A stretch of DNA of 52,954 nucleotides from the NCBI RefSeq assembly GCF_002086125.1, contig NZ_MVHG01000029.1, forward strand, positions 1 through 52,954. The letters run 5' to 3'. The stretch is from Mycobacterium arosiense ATCC BAA-1401 = DSM 45069 (GTDB lineage: Bacteria; Actinomycetota; Actinomycetes; Mycobacteriales; Mycobacteriaceae). Below, piece by piece: positions 1-8,192 of the stretch; within the stretch, counting starts at the first letter, position 1; every line of letters starts with the position of its first letter. The notes under the pieces are model-generated. The model searched no databases, had not been told where the DNA came from, and saw only the letters and a program-made list of their open reading frames with translations. Both the position numbers and the translations under genes were made by a program.

Positions 1-537
1 CCTAAGCCCCCAGTCGAGGGCCTCCCACCTGAGGGCGTGCGGCCGCCCGTCGAGGGGCCCCTGACCGAGGGGCCTGCGAGTCGTCCCAGCGCGGTGGCAC
101 GCGGAGGGCGAAGCCTCTATGACCAACACGGCGGTGAGTGGCGCTACTACCCCGGTGACGAATGGCAGCACAATCCGCACTGGGATTACAAACCCCGCCC
201 GGGGCCGGGCTCTGACTGGGAAAACGTTCCCATTGGCGGGCTACCTCCAGTCAGCGGCCCCTCGATCATCTCCGGTCTGCCGCCGTGGTTGCTCAATCCG
301 AATGCGCCCGCACCGCCGGGCGTGATCGGGCCACCACAGAATCCGTTGTTGGCGCCGTTCCCCGGCGCCACCATGCCGGCGCCACCCCCGGCATCCTCCC
401 CGCCGCCGGCGCCGAGCTTGATCCCCCACATCAGCCCGCCGCACATCGACGTGCCACCGCCGAGCCCCGCCGAAACCGAGGTGGCCGGCGGCGGGCTACT
501 TCTGTTGCTCCTCCTGGGCGCGGTGGCCATCGCATGA
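1..537 (+). CDS. T7SS-associated Pro-rich protein, C-terminal part (5' truncated by window)
   Basis: The frame is open from base 1, so the GTG at 37 is probably internal and the gene starts outside the window. The visible part begins with Pro/Glu/Gly repeats (PPVEG-like units), continues with a Trp/Tyr-rich block around GGEWRYYPGDEW and NPHWDY, then a long Pro/Ala linker, and ends in a short hydrophobic tail rich in Leu and Gly. Blocks with NPHWD-type signatures are known from the ends of mycobacterial and other actinobacterial secreted polymorphic toxins. From that I infer a large T7SS effector or toxin, but the N-terminal secretion domain is not visible. It ends in an ATGA overlap with the next gene, so the two are translationally coupled. 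Confidence 0.6.
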   Translation, partial: PKPPVEGLPPEGVRPPVEGPLTEGPASRPSAVARGGRSLYDQHGGEWRYYPGDEWQHNPHWDYKPRPGPGSDWENVPIGGLPPVSGPSIISGLPPWLLNPNAPAPPGVIGPPQNPLLAPFPGATMPAPPPASSPPPAPSLIPHISPPHIDVPPPSPAETEVAGGGLLLLLLLGAVAIA

Positions 538-1133
538 ACGACGTTTCCCCCATGCCGACCGCGTTTGATCCCACCGCGGTGTCGTCGCTGGCACAAGAAA
601 TCGCCCAGCACGTCGGCCCCTTGCAACATGTGGCCTCCACACACCTGCACCTCTGGTTGCCGGCACTCGCCGTCCCCTCCGCGTGGGCTATCGCCGACGC
701 TGACGCCCCCGCGGTGACGCGTCTGCTGCTTCGCCGCGTGAACAGCACCAACCACTGGGATGGCTGCGAGGTCCTCAACCTGTACCGGGTACCGGGCACG
801 GTGCCAGAAGCACTTGTTCTACGTAACGCCGACCGCATCTTGCGCGACAGTCAGGCAACCGAGATCAGCGCTCACCCGGTCGACGTACCGCCGCAATACG
901 CAATCGTCGCCACCCGGGCCTCGGGCCGCCTAACCACCGGTAACCGCCAGGTTCTCAGTCACTTCAACAACTACGTCGTCAACAGCGCTGGCGGCGGGGC
1001 ACTCATCGAGCAAGCCGTTGTCGTTGGCGCCGACGCCCAGTCGGCCTTAGCCGCGGAGTGCGCCGCATTGACTGAAAACCTGTACCGCTCGCTACTTGCC
1101 AGCATCGACCGTCCGCACGATCCGAGATTATGA
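534..1133 (+). CDS. Hypothetical protein, weakly LpqN/LpqT-like
   Basis: A 199-residue protein whose ATG overlaps the stop of the upstream gene (ATGA). The open frame extends further upstream, but the overlap and codon pattern favour the ATG at 534. There is no signal peptide or membrane segment. The alternation of short hydrophobic strands and the C-terminal helix (roughly residues 165-190) recall the LpqN/LpqT/Mtc28 fold found in mycobacteria; this resemblance is by eye only. Position directly behind a secreted toxin-like protein makes a chaperone or immunity role possible (inference). Confidence 0.55.
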   Translation: MNDVSPMPTAFDPTAVSSLAQEIAQHVGPLQHVASTHLHLWLPALAVPSAWAIADADAPAVTRLLLRRVNSTNHWDGCEVLNLYRVPGTVPEALVLRNADRILRDSQATEISAHPVDVPPQYAIVATRASGRLTTGNRQVLSHFNNYVVNSAGGGALIEQAVVVGADAQSALAAECAALTENLYRSLLASIDRPHDPRL

Positions 1134-1232
1134 GCCCGCGCTGCGCGATGAAGAAATCACACATCGTCCGTCTTGTCTTTGCGCCTCGGTATCATTCAAC
1201 AACGACACTCAACTAGGTGCCTGGATAATCCC

Positions 1233-1643
1233 ATGAACATAATTCGCGTGAACTATCTGCCCCGCTTTGATTACGGGCACGATGCGGTGTTGCTGACTCT
1301 GGACGGCCCTGGGCTCGACACTTTCCGCGCCGCACTCAACGACGCCATCCAGCGAGGGTCGTCGCGTTTGGAGCACGACAGCGTGACCCACGAATTCGTC
1401 ATCAGCGCCGGCGCAGCCGATATCACCCTTGACCCAACGCACGTCACTTGGCAACTTGACCCGGCCAAAGCGGACGAGATCTCCCTTGACCTAACGGTTT
1501 TGAGCCAGAAGGGCCGCGCCGGCCATAACTACGTCGATATGTCGACACCTGCACCCACCCTCGTTGTGTCGCGCGACGAATACCTCGCAGTGACCTATCC
1601 CTGGATCGACCCGCCGGCACAAAGTCAAGGTACCCACGCCTAG
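1233..1643 (+). CDS. Hypothetical protein downstream of T7SS-type gene
   Basis: A 136-residue soluble protein of no recognised family. The frame is open from 1173, but the ATG at 1233 is preferred: a GATAAT hexamer lies just before it and the segment 1173-1232 has no coding character. It is acidic and strand-rich, a composition common in small immunity proteins, and it is the last gene of the + strand cassette that begins with the truncated Pro-rich protein. It ends convergently with the next gene, overlapping it by four bases. Confidence 0.5.
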   Translation: MNIIRVNYLPRFDYGHDAVLLTLDGPGLDTFRAALNDAIQRGSSRLEHDSVTHEFVISAGAADITLDPTHVTWQLDPAKADEISLDLTVLSQKGRAGHNYVDMSTPAPTLVVSRDEYLAVTYPWIDPPAQSQGTHA

Positions 1644-2104
1644 GGCACGCTCCTGCGGCCTGCATTGGCTCCTCTCGGCCTGGGGGTCGAATGCCGTTCG
1701 GGCAGCGTTCTTTCCGCTGCCGCCGCGCAACCATCATTCGCCTCACGGATGAGGTTACTGGGCGGCAAACCGGTGGTGTGGATGCTCAGGCGTGAGCAGC
1801 AGTCCAAGCGACGGCGAAGTAGCTCACCATCAATCCGACGCCGATCAGCAGTGGCGCGATTCTGTAGGTGGCTGCGTGCGGATGGCTTCAGCCACAGGAT
1901 TACTGCGACGTACGAGGCGATATGCAGGGCGTAGAAATACAATCCGGCGGCGGCGAGGGTGAAAGTCACCACGAACCAGAATCCGACTCCGGCGGCGAGG
2001 CCCGTCCCCAGGAAGGCCACCCATTGGATGCGGTTCAATGCTGTCATTCTACTGCCTGAGTTCCTCAGTGCGAGTGGAGATTTCGCCACGGCCGCGTCGC
2101 TCAC
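1640..2104 (-). CDS. Small two-helix membrane protein, possible immunity partner
   Basis: A 154-residue protein with two hydrophobic segments at about residues 25-50 and 53-72, followed by a long basic, Arg-rich cytoplasmic-looking tail. The start at 2104 overlaps the stop of the upstream gene (ATGA); an internal ATG at 2047 is an alternative. It is the third gene of a minus-strand cassette headed by a T7SS substrate. Membrane proteins encoded right behind secreted toxins often act as immunity proteins, which is the working inference here. The family is not recognised, and the basic tail may be partly an accident of high GC content. Confidence 0.5.
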   Translation of the reverse strand: MSDAAVAKSPLALRNSGSRMTALNRIQWVAFLGTGLAAGVGFWFVVTFTLAAAGLYFYALHIASYVAVILWLKPSARSHLQNRATADRRRIDGELLRRRLDCCSRLSIHTTGLPPSNLIREANDGCAAAAERTLPERHSTPRPRGANAGRRSVP

Positions 2105-2406
2105 ACTTCATCCGACTCGGAGGTCTGATGAGTCATTGGTCCCACGTTGTTCGACGCTCTTTCGAGTACGAAAGTTCCTTTGCGTAGCGACCACCTGTAG
2201 ATCCACAGGTTGAGCACGACGAGTACCGCCAGAACGTAGCTCGAGGGCGAGGGCTTTGTCGGAATCAGAAGAACCAGTACACAAGTGGCGACCCAGTAGA
2301 TGTTCTGTCCCACTGTTGCCCACATTCCGCGACGCATGACGACCGCAAGCAGAATGAAGTACAACAGCACTGGCAAAATCCACCAATACTCACCCACGTT
2401 CTTCAT
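2101..2406 (-). CDS. Three-helix membrane protein, possible immunity partner
   Basis: A 101-residue protein with three hydrophobic segments (about residues 9-24, 33-50 and 55-72) separated by short Arg/Lys-containing turns. It begins 10 bases after the stop of the T7SS substrate gene and overlaps the following membrane gene by ATGA, so the three form one transcription unit. No family is recognised. As with its neighbour, a role in protecting the producer from the substrate is inferred from order and topology alone. Confidence 0.6.
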   Translation of the reverse strand: MKNVGEYWWILPVLLYFILLAVVMRRGMWATVGQNIYWVATCVLVLLIPTKPSPSSYVLAVLVVLNLWIYRWSLRKGTFVLERASNNVGPMTHQTSESDEV

Positions 2407-2416
2407 CGAGACGTCC

Positions 2417-3394
2417 TTAGGGCCCGGCGATCATGCTGGGCATGATGGGTCCAAGTCCTGAATTTCCGCCTGTAGCAGTGCCGTTGAGGAAGGAGAACTG
2501 GAAACCACAGTCGTCGGGCATGTAGTAGTGAATGCTGGGGTTCGCTGCCGACAGTGTCGCGATTTGCGGAAGAGTTATCGGCTCCCATGGACCTCGGTAT
2601 GCCGGCGGGCTGATGCCTGAGAGGCCGCCGGTGTTGGTACCGCCCAGCTCGCCGGTGATCTCGTTGGGGGCTTTAGGGGCCCATGCCGGCCCGGCGATTG
2701 TGCCCTGCGTCCATTTTTGAGCCTCGTAGGTGTACTGCACCCATTGCTGCTGGTGGCCGTCAACGGGGTCAGTGCGGGTGTAGTGCGTGTAGTCCTCACC
2801 TGAGATGCGGAAGCGATATTGTTCTTGCAGGTAGGCGAACGGCGGAGCGTTGTCATCGGCCCATGTTTTGCCGCCGGGCGGATAGAAGCCTGTGGGGCCG
2901 CCCTCAAGCGAAGGGCCTTTCCAGGGGCGGTGTCCAGTCCAGGGCGGCGGCGGAGTTTTCCCCACGTAGGGCGGCGGGACGATGTCTTGCCAGTGACCGA
3001 ATCGTTCGTCTCCCACAAAGGGATTCCTGGGGTCGATCGCGGGCTGGGGTTGGTCGGGGTCGTTCGCAGCGTCCTTGTTGTCGACGGGGCGGAACTCGTT
3101 GTCCAGTGCCTGCGCGCCGGTCTGGTCGGCCTTGGTGTAGGTGGCGCTGTGCTCAGTGAAGCGCTGCGAGTAGGTGTTGAAGTCGGCGACCTTGGCCTGG
3201 AGCGGGCCCTCGGCCTTGGCCAGGCCGGCGGCGATGCCCACCGCCGTGGGGTAGCCCATCGGCCCGTGAGTCTGCATGACCCGCTGTAGTTCGGTGACGG
3301 CCTGCGGTGAAATCTGCGCTGCACGCTGGGCCAGCTCAGAGTAGGCGTCAGCGAACCGCAACAAGTCAGCCGGGTTGGCGTTTAGCTCCGCCAT
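2417..3394 (-). CDS. T7SS substrate with EspC-like N-terminal domain (effector 1)
   Basis: A 325-residue protein. Residues about 3-90 form the helical secretion domain shared with the genes at 29884-30702 and 36226-37422, with near-identical stretches such as ANPADLLRFADAYSEL and MGYPTAVGIAAGLAKAEG. This matches the DUF2580/EspC-type T7SS target family. The rest is a Pro/Trp/Gly-rich linker and a C-terminal part with many aromatic residues and no recognised catalytic motif. The ATG at 3394 is chosen from the alignment with the paralogues and a G-rich stretch just upstream; a GTG at 3400 is also possible. Two small membrane proteins follow. Confidence 0.8.
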   Translation of the reverse strand: MAELNANPADLLRFADAYSELAQRAAQISPQAVTELQRVMQTHGPMGYPTAVGIAAGLAKAEGPLQAKVADFNTYSQRFTEHSATYTKADQTGAQALDNEFRPVDNKDAANDPDQPQPAIDPRNPFVGDERFGHWQDIVPPPYVGKTPPPPWTGHRPWKGPSLEGGPTGFYPPGGKTWADDNAPPFAYLQEQYRFRISGEDYTHYTRTDPVDGHQQQWVQYTYEAQKWTQGTIAGPAWAPKAPNEITGELGGTNTGGLSGISPPAYRGPWEPITLPQIATLSAANPSIHYYMPDDCGFQFSFLNGTATGGNSGLGPIMPSMIAGP

Positions 3395-3572
3395 GTCCAC
3401 CCCCCCATGGTGTCTTTGCCCGCGGCCGTGTCTGCGCTCGGGCCGGCTTCAGCCTACTGCGCGCTTTGGACAGGGTAAACCGCTGACCATCGGCGGTTGA
3501 GGCGCACGTCGCGGGCCACGTCCCACAGCAGATGCGGTGCTGCACTGCCTTTGCCTGCAGCAGCGCGCCGAG

Positions 3573-4502
3573 TCAGAGTTGGTTGGTCCCGTCCGTCGAC
3601 GGAATGGCAGCGAGCCGGGCCAGCACGTCGTCTGCGGTGTGTGTGATGGTGCGAACGTCGCGGTGGTGCAGGTCGTGGTCGGCGCATACCGCCCGTTTGG
3701 AATCTCTCTTGTCGTAGAGACGGTGCAAGATCTCGGCGAGCTGCGTGGTGGGCAGCTCGCCGATCTTGCGCACGTCGCTGTTCTGCTCGCGTATGACTGC
3801 GGCGATGGATTCCCACCAGAGCCGCCGCTCGGCCTCGGATCGCGGGCCGCTGCTGACAGTGCCGGCGGCCGGCGAGAGCGGCACTGTCGCACCAGCCGGC
3901 GTCTCGATACCCTCACCGCCGTTACGTGGGGAGGCCAGGGTCAGCAACGCCAACGTCGAGCAGATCAGCGACATGTCGACCCCGATCGGCCACAGCCACG
4001 CCGTACCTGCGCTCATACCGACCAAGATCATGAGGTTCCGCAGAGACACGAACGACATCGCGAACGCACAGCCGGCGACACCCGCCATCAGCAGCAGCGC
4101 AGCGCCCAGCACGGCGGCGTCGACGCGGCGGTAGCCGTGTCGACGGTTCTTGATCAGTAGAGCCACCGAATGCGTCGACCCGAGCAGGATCGCGGGCGGA
4201 ACGGCGGCCGCGATCGAGGCCAGCAGCTTCAAGTGGGGAGCCGGCGCAGTCATCCACGCATGAATCACGTTGCCGCCGATGGAAACCACGGTGGCGAACA
4301 GCAACCACATCCAGAAAAACCACACTGCGTGGCGCCGGGTGGCGTCGGGTTTGACGACATCGCTTTGGGCGAGGGTCCGCGACGGCTTCGCCTCGAGCGC
4401 AAGCTCCGCGGGCGCCGGTCCTGGCCACGACGAAGCGGACCGCAGGTGCTCGGCGGTGTCTGCCCCGTTACGGGCCGGAGCATCGTTATCAAGCACTGTC
4501 AT
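3573..4502 (-). CDS. DUF2637 plasmid spread-type membrane protein
   Basis: A 309-residue protein with four hydrophobic helices (about residues 59-80, 93-117, 127-155 and 157-190) between a polar N-terminus and a cytoplasmic C-terminal domain that contains charged helices and a His-rich stretch. This is the layout of DUF2637 proteins, found on actinobacterial plasmids, integrative elements and some phages and often compared with the Spd spread proteins of Streptomyces plasmids. A role in intramycelial or cell-to-cell spread is family knowledge, not shown here. The 172 bases between it and the T7SS substrate gene hold no convincing gene. Confidence 0.7.
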   Translation of the reverse strand: MTVLDNDAPARNGADTAEHLRSASSWPGPAPAELALEAKPSRTLAQSDVVKPDATRRHAVWFFWMWLLFATVVSIGGNVIHAWMTAPAPHLKLLASIAAAVPPAILLGSTHSVALLIKNRRHGYRRVDAAVLGAALLLMAGVAGCAFAMSFVSLRNLMILVGMSAGTAWLWPIGVDMSLICSTLALLTLASPRNGGEGIETPAGATVPLSPAAGTVSSGPRSEAERRLWWESIAAVIREQNSDVRKIGELPTTQLAEILHRLYDKRDSKRAVCADHDLHHRDVRTITHTADDVLARLAAIPSTDGTNQL

Positions 4503-4559
4503 GGGGTTTCTCAGTTCTCGTTATTCCGTCTCTGGGGTGACACCTGAGGGGTACAACGC

Positions 4560-4579
4560 CGCGGACGACATTGTCCGCG
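4560..4579. repeat. Perfect inverted repeat in the gap before the DUF2637 gene
   Basis: CGCGGAC (4560-4566) and GTCCGCG (4573-4579) are perfect complements around six bases. It lies in the roughly 300-base gene-free gap between dnaB and the DUF2637 gene, about 60 bases upstream of the latter's start. It could be a hairpin behind dnaB or an operator for the DUF2637 gene; no T-run follows, so an intrinsic terminator is unlikely. Nothing else was recognised in 4503-4801. Confidence 0.4.
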
Positions 4580-4801
4580 CTCGGAATCAGCTGTAGCACA
4601 ATCTGATTAGTTGACCGCAGCCTTGCCTGGCCGGATGGTAACAGCCCGAACGGACACCGTCGATGGATAGCGCACCTGGTGGGGATAACGCGGCTCAGTC
4701 CTGTGCCGCTTCGGCCCTGCACTGGCCGCGATGGAGTTCGATGTGACCACCTTCAATGAGCCTTTCGCCCGTCGTGGTCGTCGAAGACCACCACCACGAA
4801 C

Positions 4802-6196
4802 TCAGCTGCGGGCCAGGTCGCGAAAACTTGACATGTGCAGGGTGCTCGCGACTGTCAAAGTTCTTGGGGCGGGCCCATTTCGTTGTTTGGCGACGATCAG
4901 GTCCGCCTCGCCTCCTCGGGGGCTGTCCCGATCGTAGGCGTCGGGCCTGTGAATGAGGATGACCATGTCGGCGTCCTGCTCCAATTGACCGGTCTCGCGT
5001 AGGTCAGAGAGTTGGGGGATTTTGTCGGTGCGTTGTTCGGGCCCGCGGTTGAGCTGGCTGACGGCGACGACCGGCACATCGAGTTCTTTGGCCATCAGCT
5101 TGAGGCTGCGGGAAAATTCGGCCACTTCGGTCTGGCGGGATTCGACACGCTTGCCTGAGGTCATCAGCTGCAGATAGTCCACCACGATCAGCTGTAGCTC
5201 GGTCTTTTGTTTGAGCCGGCGGGCTTTGGCGCGGATCTCCATCATGGTCAGGTTGGGTGAATCATCGATATACAGTGGAGCGTCGGTGATTTCGCCCATG
5301 CGGCGCGCCATTTTGGTCCAATCGTCATCACTGAGACGTCCAGAGCGCATGTCGGCCAACTTGATCCGCGCTTCGGCCGACAGCAGCCGCATCACGATCT
5401 CTGACTTGCTCATCTCAAGGCTGAAGATGACGCTGGCCCTGTTGTGGTGGATGGAGCAGGATCGCATGAAATCCATTGCCAGAGTGGATTTGCCTTGGCC
5501 GGGCCTGCCCGCCACGATGACCATCTGTCCACCGTGTAGACCGGTGGTGAGGTCGTCGAGCTCGGCGAATCCAGTGGGAACACCGCGGGTCAGTCCGCCG
5601 CGGGACTGGATGGCGTCGATCTCGTCCATGGTGTCTTGGATGAGATCGCCCAGCGGCGCATAGTCCTGGGAGGCGCGGTCTTCGGTGACGTCATAGACCT
5701 CGGCTTGGGCCCGATCGACTACCTCGGCGATGTCAGCGCCGTCCGCGCCGGCGTAGCCGTACTGCACCACCCGGGTGCCGGCTTGCACCAGGCGGCGCAG
5801 CACGGCCTTTTCGGCGACGATGCCGGCGTAGTAGCCGGCGTTGGCCGCGGTGGGCACCGCGGAGATCAGCGTGTGCAGGTACGGCGCACCGCCGACCCGG
5901 GCTAGCAGGCTGCGCCGGTCGAGCTCGGCGGCCACCATTACCGCGTCGGCGGGCTCGCCGCGGCCGTACAGGTCCAGGATCACGTCGTAGATGCTCTGGT
6001 GGGCTGGCCGGTAGAAGTCAACCGGGCGCAGCCTTTCCAGCACGTCGGCGATCGCATCCTTGCTCAACAGCATCCCGCCCAGCACCGACTGCTCGGCGTC
6101 GAGGTCCTGCGGGGGCTGGCGCCGATCGTCGAGCTCGGTGTAAGCCTGCAGCCGCTGGCGGGCGCGGGTCGGTGTGGGCATCTCGAGATCGGTCAT
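4802..6196 (-). CDS. dnaB: Replicative DNA helicase, DnaB family
   Basis: A 464-residue DnaB-type hexameric helicase. The N-terminal domain (about residues 25-125) has the usual PQDLDAEQSVLGGMLL start, followed by a linker and a RecA-like ATPase domain with Walker A GRPGQGKS at 230-237, the VVDYLQLM Walker B region, and the SQLNRGPEQR and LSDLRETG sensor blocks. The start is the ATG whose TGA-sharing overlap (ATGA) joins it to the replication gene upstream; a longer open frame exists but ignores this coupling. Unlike many mycobacterial chromosomal dnaB genes it has no intein. It most likely serves replication of this element. Confidence 0.95.
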   Translation of the reverse strand: MTDLEMPTPTRARQRLQAYTELDDRRQPPQDLDAEQSVLGGMLLSKDAIADVLERLRPVDFYRPAHQSIYDVILDLYGRGEPADAVMVAAELDRRSLLARVGGAPYLHTLISAVPTAANAGYYAGIVAEKAVLRRLVQAGTRVVQYGYAGADGADIAEVVDRAQAEVYDVTEDRASQDYAPLGDLIQDTMDEIDAIQSRGGLTRGVPTGFAELDDLTTGLHGGQMVIVAGRPGQGKSTLAMDFMRSCSIHHNRASVIFSLEMSKSEIVMRLLSAEARIKLADMRSGRLSDDDWTKMARRMGEITDAPLYIDDSPNLTMMEIRAKARRLKQKTELQLIVVDYLQLMTSGKRVESRQTEVAEFSRSLKLMAKELDVPVVAVSQLNRGPEQRTDKIPQLSDLRETGQLEQDADMVILIHRPDAYDRDSPRGGEADLIVAKQRNGPAPRTLTVASTLHMSSFRDLARS

Positions 6197-7596
6197 GCGG
6201 CCACCCACTGGGCGCCGTCGTGATCCTCGTCGCGGTCCCCGGCGAGTTCGGCCGCGATCACGGGCCAGCACTGATCACACACCATCGATTTCAGCGGCAG
6301 TTCGGGGCGCATGGTGGCGCGGTGTGAACCGCACAGCATGCACTGGCAGCCTCCGCTGATCGCCAGGTCCATCAGCAGGTCGGTGTCGATAGCGGATGGA
6401 GCCGCAATGTCTTCGACCGCAACGGGTTCCGCTGTCAACTGGGCTAGGGTTTCGTGCGCCCAGCGGGTCAAGGCCGCCGCCAAAGGCATCTGCGGGAACA
6501 ACCGATGGGCCCGCCGTCCCGCCGCGGCCAGCGCGGCGATCGGGTCCACGGGACGGCCGAATTTCACCTCGTGTGCCTTGAGGAGCTCGGCGCGGCCGGC
6601 GGGGCTGGTGACCGCGGCCACTTGGGCATACCAGTGCGCAGTGGTGCGTTCCTGTTCCTGGCGGGCCTGGCGTTGGGCCCGCTGCTCCCAGGCGCGTTGC
6701 AAGGGGCGCAGCCGGGGTCCGGCACCGGGCACGTTGTGGTGCAGCCGCCACAGCGCGAGGCGCCAGGGCCGCTGCAGGTCCGCCGGCATCGGCCGGTGCA
6801 GCTTGTCGAGGATCTGATCGGGCAACCACCCTGCGGCCAGCCGGTTTTGGATCTGCGCACCCAGCATGAACCTCAGGTGCTTGGGCAGCCGTGCCAGCAC
6901 CTCGGGCAAGCCGGCCAGCACCTGGCGCAGTTCGTCGGTGGATACCTCGACCTCAACCGGTCGGGAGCTGTCGGGCTGCTCGTCGTTGCGGGGGGTAGGG
7001 GGGTAGAGAGATTGGTTCTTATAAGGAAGGCGCCGCGAAAAGGTGACCGAATCGGGCTCGCAGTGGCTGCCCGAGGTGATGACCCGGCCGTCGCGATCCC
7101 GGGCGAGCACGGCGATATCACCGGTGAATTGGTCGTTGATCGCCACCATTGCGCGGGTGTTGCGGCCTTGGGCTGCCCGATAGACGATCAGCCCGTCGGC
7201 CGCCAACGCCGCTAGCGCGCGCCCGACGGTTTTGAGGTCGTAGCGTCGGCCGCCGCCGGCGGCGATGAGCTCGACGAGTTGTCCGAGTGCTACCCGGTCG
7301 TCGGTGATTCGGCTCCAGCCGCACAGCAGCTTGAGTACCGCGGTCAGGACGTGGCGTCGGGCGCCTCGCAGGCCAAGCTGGGCAGCGTGTGTTTCGACGC
7401 GGCCGCGCACCATTTCGGCGTCGGAAAACGTCACCCGCTGTCGATGCCGGCAAACTTCCTGCGGCCGGCCTCCGCCGCGCCGGCGCGCGCCGACATGTGG
7501 CGTCTTTGAGCAGTTCAGACGGTGTTTCTGCGACACTTCGCCTGAATACGTTGAATTGTGTCCTGGGTAAGAGCTACCCTGGGAACTACTTGTCAC
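6193..7596 (-). CDS. Plasmid/phage-type replication protein (winged helix plus C-terminal zinc ribbon)
   Basis: A 467-residue protein coupled to dnaB by ATGA. A helix-turn-helix/winged region lies in the first third (after FSDAEMVRG, with the VGRALAALAADGLIVY wing). A long Arg-rich helical middle follows, and near the C-terminus two Cys pairs, CMLC and CDQC, form a likely zinc ribbon. Proteins of this layout next to dnaB in actinobacterial elements are replication initiators or helicase loaders. The GTG at 7596 is chosen because AGGGAG lies at good distance and the following residues, SSSQGSSYPG, match the N-terminus encoded behind the same leader at 15.6 kb. GTGs/ATGs at 7434 or 7413 remain alternatives. 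Confidence 0.7.
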   Translation of the reverse strand: MTSSSQGSSYPGHNSTYSGEVSQKHRLNCSKTPHVGARRRGGGRPQEVCRHRQRVTFSDAEMVRGRVETHAAQLGLRGARRHVLTAVLKLLCGWSRITDDRVALGQLVELIAAGGGRRYDLKTVGRALAALAADGLIVYRAAQGRNTRAMVAINDQFTGDIAVLARDRDGRVITSGSHCEPDSVTFSRRLPYKNQSLYPPTPRNDEQPDSSRPVEVEVSTDELRQVLAGLPEVLARLPKHLRFMLGAQIQNRLAAGWLPDQILDKLHRPMPADLQRPWRLALWRLHHNVPGAGPRLRPLQRAWEQRAQRQARQEQERTTAHWYAQVAAVTSPAGRAELLKAHEVKFGRPVDPIAALAAAGRRAHRLFPQMPLAAALTRWAHETLAQLTAEPVAVEDIAAPSAIDTDLLMDLAISGGCQCMLCGSHRATMRPELPLKSMVCDQCWPVIAAELAGDRDEDHDGAQWVAA

Positions 7597-7733
7597 GCAG
7601 TTCTCCCTGTTCAGCACGGGGACCGAGATTCGAAGTTGGCGCTTCGGACCTCACGAAACTCGGAGTTGGCGCTCCGAATTCGACCTTCTGATCGATTCCC
7701 AGATCCCCCTTCCGGGGGGTTTCTGTTTTCTGG
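7565..7733 (-). promoter_or_regulatory. Structured leader element, copy A (upstream of the replication gene)
   Basis: Read on the minus strand, the element has an outer stem CCAGA/TCTGG (7733-7729 with 7703-7699) around a C5/G5 stem (7719-7705). Two tandem five-base-pair hairpins with identical CGCCAA loops follow: CGGAG/CTCCG at 7661-7676 and CGAAG/CTTCG at 7631-7646. Then come a Shine-Dalgarno and the GTG at 7596, and shortly inside the gene an inverted repeat GGGTA-N5-TACCC (7565-7579). The same layout recurs at 15597-15733. Read on the plus strand the C5/G5 hairpin is followed by a T-rich run and would resemble a terminator. Confidence 0.6.
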
Positions 7734-7882
7734 TCCCGCTATTTTTTTGTGGCGTCTCTCCCCTGGTGTTCGGGGATGTTGGGCGGCTATTGCCTCCTTT
7801 CCGACGTGGCTTCCTGATCCGAGTCGTCGGCTTCATCCGACCATGCCTTTGACCGATGAAGGCGGACCGACACGAACTTTCC

Positions 7883-8068
7883 TGTTTGCTGGCTCTAGCT
7901 CGGCGTCATACGGGGGCTCGGAGTCGCTGAAATCGTGTTTGCTGAGCTGCCCCCACCGACGATTTGCCAATTAAAACCGCTGGTAGAGCACCATTTCTAC
8001 GCATTGTTTGCTGGCGGCCGACCGGCGGCACCGAAGGGCTCCACGCCCTCGAAACCGTGTTTGCTGGC
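7883..8068 (+). repeat. Four direct repeats TGTTTGCTGGC, candidate iterons/origin
   Basis: TGTTTGCTGGC occurs at 7883, 8005 and 8058, and with one difference (TGTTTGCTGAG) at 7936. The first-to-second and third-to-fourth spacings are both 53 bases and the middle one is 69. Copies two and four share more context (GAAAYCGTGTTTGCTG, and flanking GGGCTC and GCCCC). The gene-free stretch 7597-8192 lies immediately upstream of the replication protein and dnaB, where an iteron-type origin would be expected. No exact DnaA box is in this stretch. Confidence 0.5.
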
Positions 8069-8192
8069 GCGCTAGCCCCTCCATGGGCGTGGGGAAAAGC
8101 CCAGGTCGGCCCCGGTTGTCGGGCCGGACAACCGGGACCCCAACCGCCTGGTGCTAACTGTTGCAAGCACCCGCTGTTGGGTCGGGCGCAGA

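Noticed and set aside
285..533. Long upstream extension of the open frame ending at 1133
   Set aside because: It lies inside the truncated Pro-rich gene in another frame and is Arg/Ala-rich as expected for a GC-driven shadow; the ATGA overlap at 534 gives a better start.
4802..6196. Intein in DnaB
   Set aside because: The helicase is of normal length with uninterrupted motifs, so no intein is present.
7561..7733. Plus-strand small RNA from TTGAAT/TACCCT to the C5/G5 hairpin with T-rich tail
   Set aside because: The same layout exists in copy B, so it cannot be excluded. Both copies, however, stand at the head of minus-strand operons with good Shine-Dalgarno sites, so a leader on the minus strand is the simpler reading.
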